This document shows, piece after piece, positions 6,679-8,460 of a stretch of 8,460 nt of DNA (positions within the stretch are counted from its first letter, which is position 1; each line of letters begins with the position of its first letter). The position numbers and the translations under genes were made by a program. Under the pieces are notes generated by a model that was given only the letters and a program-made list of their open reading frames with translations, made no database searches and had not been told where the DNA came from. Source of the DNA: Streptococcaceae bacterium (GTDB lineage Bacteria; Bacillota; Bacilli; Lactobacillales; Streptococcaceae); the NCBI GenBank assembly GCA_902836505.1, contig CADFQU010000029.1, positions 1-8,460 on the forward strand. Direction: 5' to 3'.

Positions 6679-6783
6679 GCTTGTTCTCATAAGAATACGC
6701 TCTTATACCGATAGCAATTTAGGTCAACAGTTTGGTGGATGTTTCCTCTTGCTGGAGTGTTAAATTGGATAATTCTTTGTCAT

Positions 6784-6822
6784 CTAATATACGTAATGAC
6801 TATACTAGTGTTGGTATATTAG
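6784..6822. repeat. Inverted repeat downstream of the Nmad3 gene
   Basis: CTAATATA (6784-6791) and TATATTAG (6815-6822) are perfect 8-base arms, with ACTA and TAGT arms nested between them. It lies 35 bases past the Nmad3 stop in a gene-free stretch (6622-6856). Without a clear T run it is not a standard terminator; a 3'-end stabilising hairpin or a protein site is possible. I see nothing else in the stretch beyond this and the terminator at 6626-6678. Confidence 0.45.
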
Positions 6823-6856
6823 GAGTGTCTAGAATATGCATTAATTTGCCTTCCGA

Positions 6857-7663
6857 TTACGAAAATAGACCTTTTGCCCAATTAGTTGAGACTTTGTTCT
6901 CCACTAATACTTTTTCCTGCCATATTCCAGAATATTGTATTCCCTCGTTTTTAGCAGAATTTCTATGATTACCACATAGATTTTCAGGCATTAATGCAGG
7001 GATTTCTTTCCAAACACTTCGGCTTTTTCCTCTCATGGTTAATACTCTCTTCTCATCAAAATCAAATGTTCCATAACCTTTATAATTAGATGAAAATGCT
7101 AATTTATCACTGGGTATATATAACATATTTGATTGAGCACTGATCAGATGATTGTGAGAATGAGGATGAAAAGAATAGCTTTTTTTCAATATATCTTGAT
7201 TATTTGTAAGATCTCCAATTTGCAAATAACCATAAATAATATTTAAATCAGGTGAACCTTTTTTAAAATGCAGTGTTCCATTCTGAATATCTCCTTCGGT
7301 TTGTCTAAACCAACCAAAAAATAGGAAGAGATCCCCAACCGCAACATTTTGGTTTCGTAGTAAACCTTGCGAACTATTAATCTGCCCAAATGCAGGTTTC
7401 CAGTCAGAGACAGGCACATTTCTCAGACCTTCTCTTATATCAGGGTCAAGATGGCAGTTATAATGATTAGTCTTATCTTCTTTTCCTCTCAATTGTCTTA
7501 AAATATTTGAGAAACTAACTCCGTTATAGTTTAAATCATCAAAAGATAAGTTATCAAACTTCCCAGGTATTGGTAATGATAATAAGGTTCCGTCAGGTAA
7601 GATTGGGCTTGGAATCCCTCCATTAGACGAATCAAACCCTTTTCTAGATAAAATAATTTTCAT
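6857..7663 (-). CDS. Nmad3-like putative nucleotide (DNA base) modification protein
   Basis: A 268-residue soluble protein without signal peptide or membrane segments. I recognise it as the Nmad3 family (nucleotide modification associated domain 3) by its opening MKIILSRKGFDSSNGG (1-16), continuing IPSPILPDG (17-25). Further landmarks are HLDPD (71-75), GDLFLFFGWFR (110-120), IYGYLQIG (143-150), the His-rich HPHSHNH (166-172) and GYGTF (196-200). Comparative genomics tied such domains to DNA base hypermodification systems, but I know of no proven reaction, so the catalytic role is inference. The conserved early D11 and the histidines are candidates for an active site. The ATG at 7663 overlaps the stop of the upstream gene as ATGA, and AAGGA lies 8 bases before it, so the pair is translationally coupled. 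The gene is AT-rich compared with hisS (for example 15 G/C in 60 at 7081-7140), which suggests transfer. No partner methylase or nuclease is visible. Confidence 0.78.
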   Translation of the reverse strand: MKIILSRKGFDSSNGGIPSPILPDGTLLSLPIPGKFDNLSFDDLNYNGVSFSNILRQLRGKEDKTNHYNCHLDPDIREGLRNVPVSDWKPAFGQINSSQGLLRNQNVAVGDLFLFFGWFRQTEGDIQNGTLHFKKGSPDLNIIYGYLQIGDLTNNQDILKKSYSFHPHSHNHLISAQSNMLYIPSDKLAFSSNYKGYGTFDFDEKRVLTMRGKSRSVWKEIPALMPENLCGNHRNSAKNEGIQYSGIWQEKVLVENKVSTNWAKGLFS

Positions 7664-8316
7664 GGTTTTTTTCCTTTTATGTAGAATGGATGGTATGGTA
7701 AATCAATAATTTTATTTTGTGATCCTAGTAAATTCTCAGCGAAATTTGCTAATTCTAAGGTATCCATAAATCGATCATTTGAGTTATAAAAACCATTTTT
7801 TGCATTCCATCGTGGAAATGGTTTCCCAGTTAGTCTAGCTCGGCTTCCCATAGGAAAAAAGGAAAGGATTTCCTTCGGTATTTCCAGAGGAGATTTTCCA
7901 AAATATCTAAAACGGTCTGCAAGAATAACCGCTTCATTCATAAAACGAGTATTATACAATCCATCATGTTCAATCATCCATTGATAAGTATATGAATCTC
8001 TTCGATTTTCTGAATTTGGAGATCTTAAATATTCTCCCATAGTCATAATTTCACTAATTTTAGCCACAAAAATTAAATGATTGTATTTTGGGGTAATAAA
8101 GGTGCCTTGGTCATCTTTCCACTGTTGGCCATCTCTTGAATGGCCAGCTATTGCCATTATGTATGCATCCACTTCATTATTATTAATTTTATCTGCCCAG
8201 TTCTTCTTAATGTTTCTCCTTAATTGAAGCATACAACCACCCTCAGTTAGAAGCCGAGGAGTTTCATCATAATTTTCAGTAAAAACACAAGGATTTATAC
8301 CGTAATCATGGGTCAT
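7660..8316 (-). CDS. Nmad2-like putative nucleotide modification protein (start uncertain, probably upstream of the ATG)
   Basis: From the ATG at 8316 this gives 218 residues. Family-like features are MTHDYGINPC at the start, GGCMLQLRRNI (26-36), a YIMAIAGH core strand (52-59), an IFVAKISEIMTMGEYLR segment (82-98), and VILADRFRYFGKSPLEIP (129-146). The last resembles the xxFxYFGxxxxxIP pattern of Nmad2 (nucleotide modification associated domain 2). Function is inferred from the family and from its Nmad3 partner; the reaction is unknown. The ATG at 8316 has no Shine-Dalgarno at a usable distance. The frame stays open upstream to 8379 and encodes TIIYCYR directly before MTHDYG, which looks like the missing first strand of the domain. 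That extension contains no ATG, GTG or TTG. Possible starts are an ATT (8334) or a mutated ATG at AGG (8349-8347). It overlaps the Nmad3 start by four bases. Any promoter beyond about 8380 is weak to the eye. Confidence 0.7.
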   Translation of the reverse strand: MTHDYGINPCVFTENYDETPRLLTEGGCMLQLRRNIKKNWADKINNNEVDAYIMAIAGHSRDGQQWKDDQGTFITPKYNHLIFVAKISEIMTMGEYLRSPNSENRRDSYTYQWMIEHDGLYNTRFMNEAVILADRFRYFGKSPLEIPKEILSFFPMGSRARLTGKPFPRWNAKNGFYNSNDRFMDTLELANFAENLLGSQNKIIDLPYHPFYIKGKKP

Positions 8317-8460
8317 CCTATAACAATAAATAATGGTTTGTTTTTTCCTAGTAGTATATTCCTTTCTAAAGAAAATATATTATTTACCCAGTACAGGTAT
8401 TGATAGTGTATAATGTGTACCAAAACCATCAGACAAAATGCTCTTAAATTATCGCTCTTA
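8317..8460 (-). other. Upstream region of the Nmad pair, with in-frame extension and an overlapping open frame
   Basis: Two readings compete on the minus strand. In the Nmad2 frame, codons from 8379 to 8317 are open and end in TIIYCYR. A Shine-Dalgarno-like AAAGGA (8365-8360) lies 10 bases before AGG AAA AAA (8349-8341). In another frame, an open stretch of 48 codons runs from the window edge to a TGA at 8315-8313, overlapping the Nmad2 ATG as ATGA. It could be the tail of a further upstream gene, but its predicted peptide is not recognisable and that length is not rare in AT-rich DNA. A weak TTGTCT, 18-base spacer, TATACA promoter (8436-8407) is possible. Confidence 0.35.

Noticed and set aside
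6732..6968. Plus-strand 78-codon frame overlapping the end of the Nmad3 gene
   Set aside because: About half of it lies opposite the coding Nmad3 frame, there is no convincing Shine-Dalgarno, and the peptide is low-information.
8383..8420. Perfect TATAAT on the plus strand at 8409-8414 as a promoter
   Set aside because: No -35 box at 16-18 bases upstream and no plus-strand gene beginning downstream within the window.
1..8460. CRISPR arrays, tRNA or rRNA genes, insertion sequences, integrase
   Set aside because: No regularly spaced direct repeats, no tRNA-like cloverleaf ends, and no transposase- or integrase-like frame were found on either strand.

Overview
The window looks like chromosome of an oral or mitis/sanguinis-type Streptococcus. 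The HisRS and AsnA proteins read as streptococcal almost residue for residue. The wall protein carries an LPXTG-type sorting signal (LPSTG), the Shine-Dalgarno sites are strong AAAGGAG types, and the intrinsic terminators are compact. Species cannot be fixed from this window alone.

Layout. Positions 1-827 (minus) hold the N-terminal part of a large membrane protein resembling GT-C glycosyltransferases; it runs off the window. Positions 985-2259 (minus) are hisS and 2451-3443 (minus) are asnA, each with its own terminator and promoter-like sites. A 402-base divergent intergenic region (3444-3845) follows. It carries the asnA promoter on one strand, and on the other a strong promoter plus an unusually long, probably structured leader for a wall-anchored adhesin (3846-5507). 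The adhesin has a signal peptide, a Cna/Sdr-like binding region, a SpaA/Cna_B domain, a Thr-rich stalk and a sorting signal. After a textbook terminator come an SdpR-like ArsR repressor and an SdpI-like membrane protein (5718-6621, plus). They are translationally coupled and preceded by a promoter whose -10 and start region carry a perfect 12-bp-arm inverted repeat, as expected for autorepression.

Past a bidirectional terminator (6626-6678) the character changes. Positions 6857-8316 or beyond (minus) are markedly AT-rich and hold two overlapping genes that I recognise as Nmad2-like and Nmad3-like putative nucleotide (DNA base) modification proteins. This is the accessory, probably horizontally acquired, part of the window. 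It is the best candidate for a poorly described system: a compact two-gene cassette sharing an ATGA overlap. The 5' end of its first gene is odd. Conserved-looking coding sequence continues upstream of the only ATG, without any ATG, GTG or TTG to start it.

The genes do not form one pathway. hisS and asnA are housekeeping (tRNA charging, asparagine synthesis), the adhesin is a surface-interaction gene, sdpRI is a membrane-stress or peptide-immunity module, and the Nmad pair is a candidate DNA-modification or phage-defence cassette.
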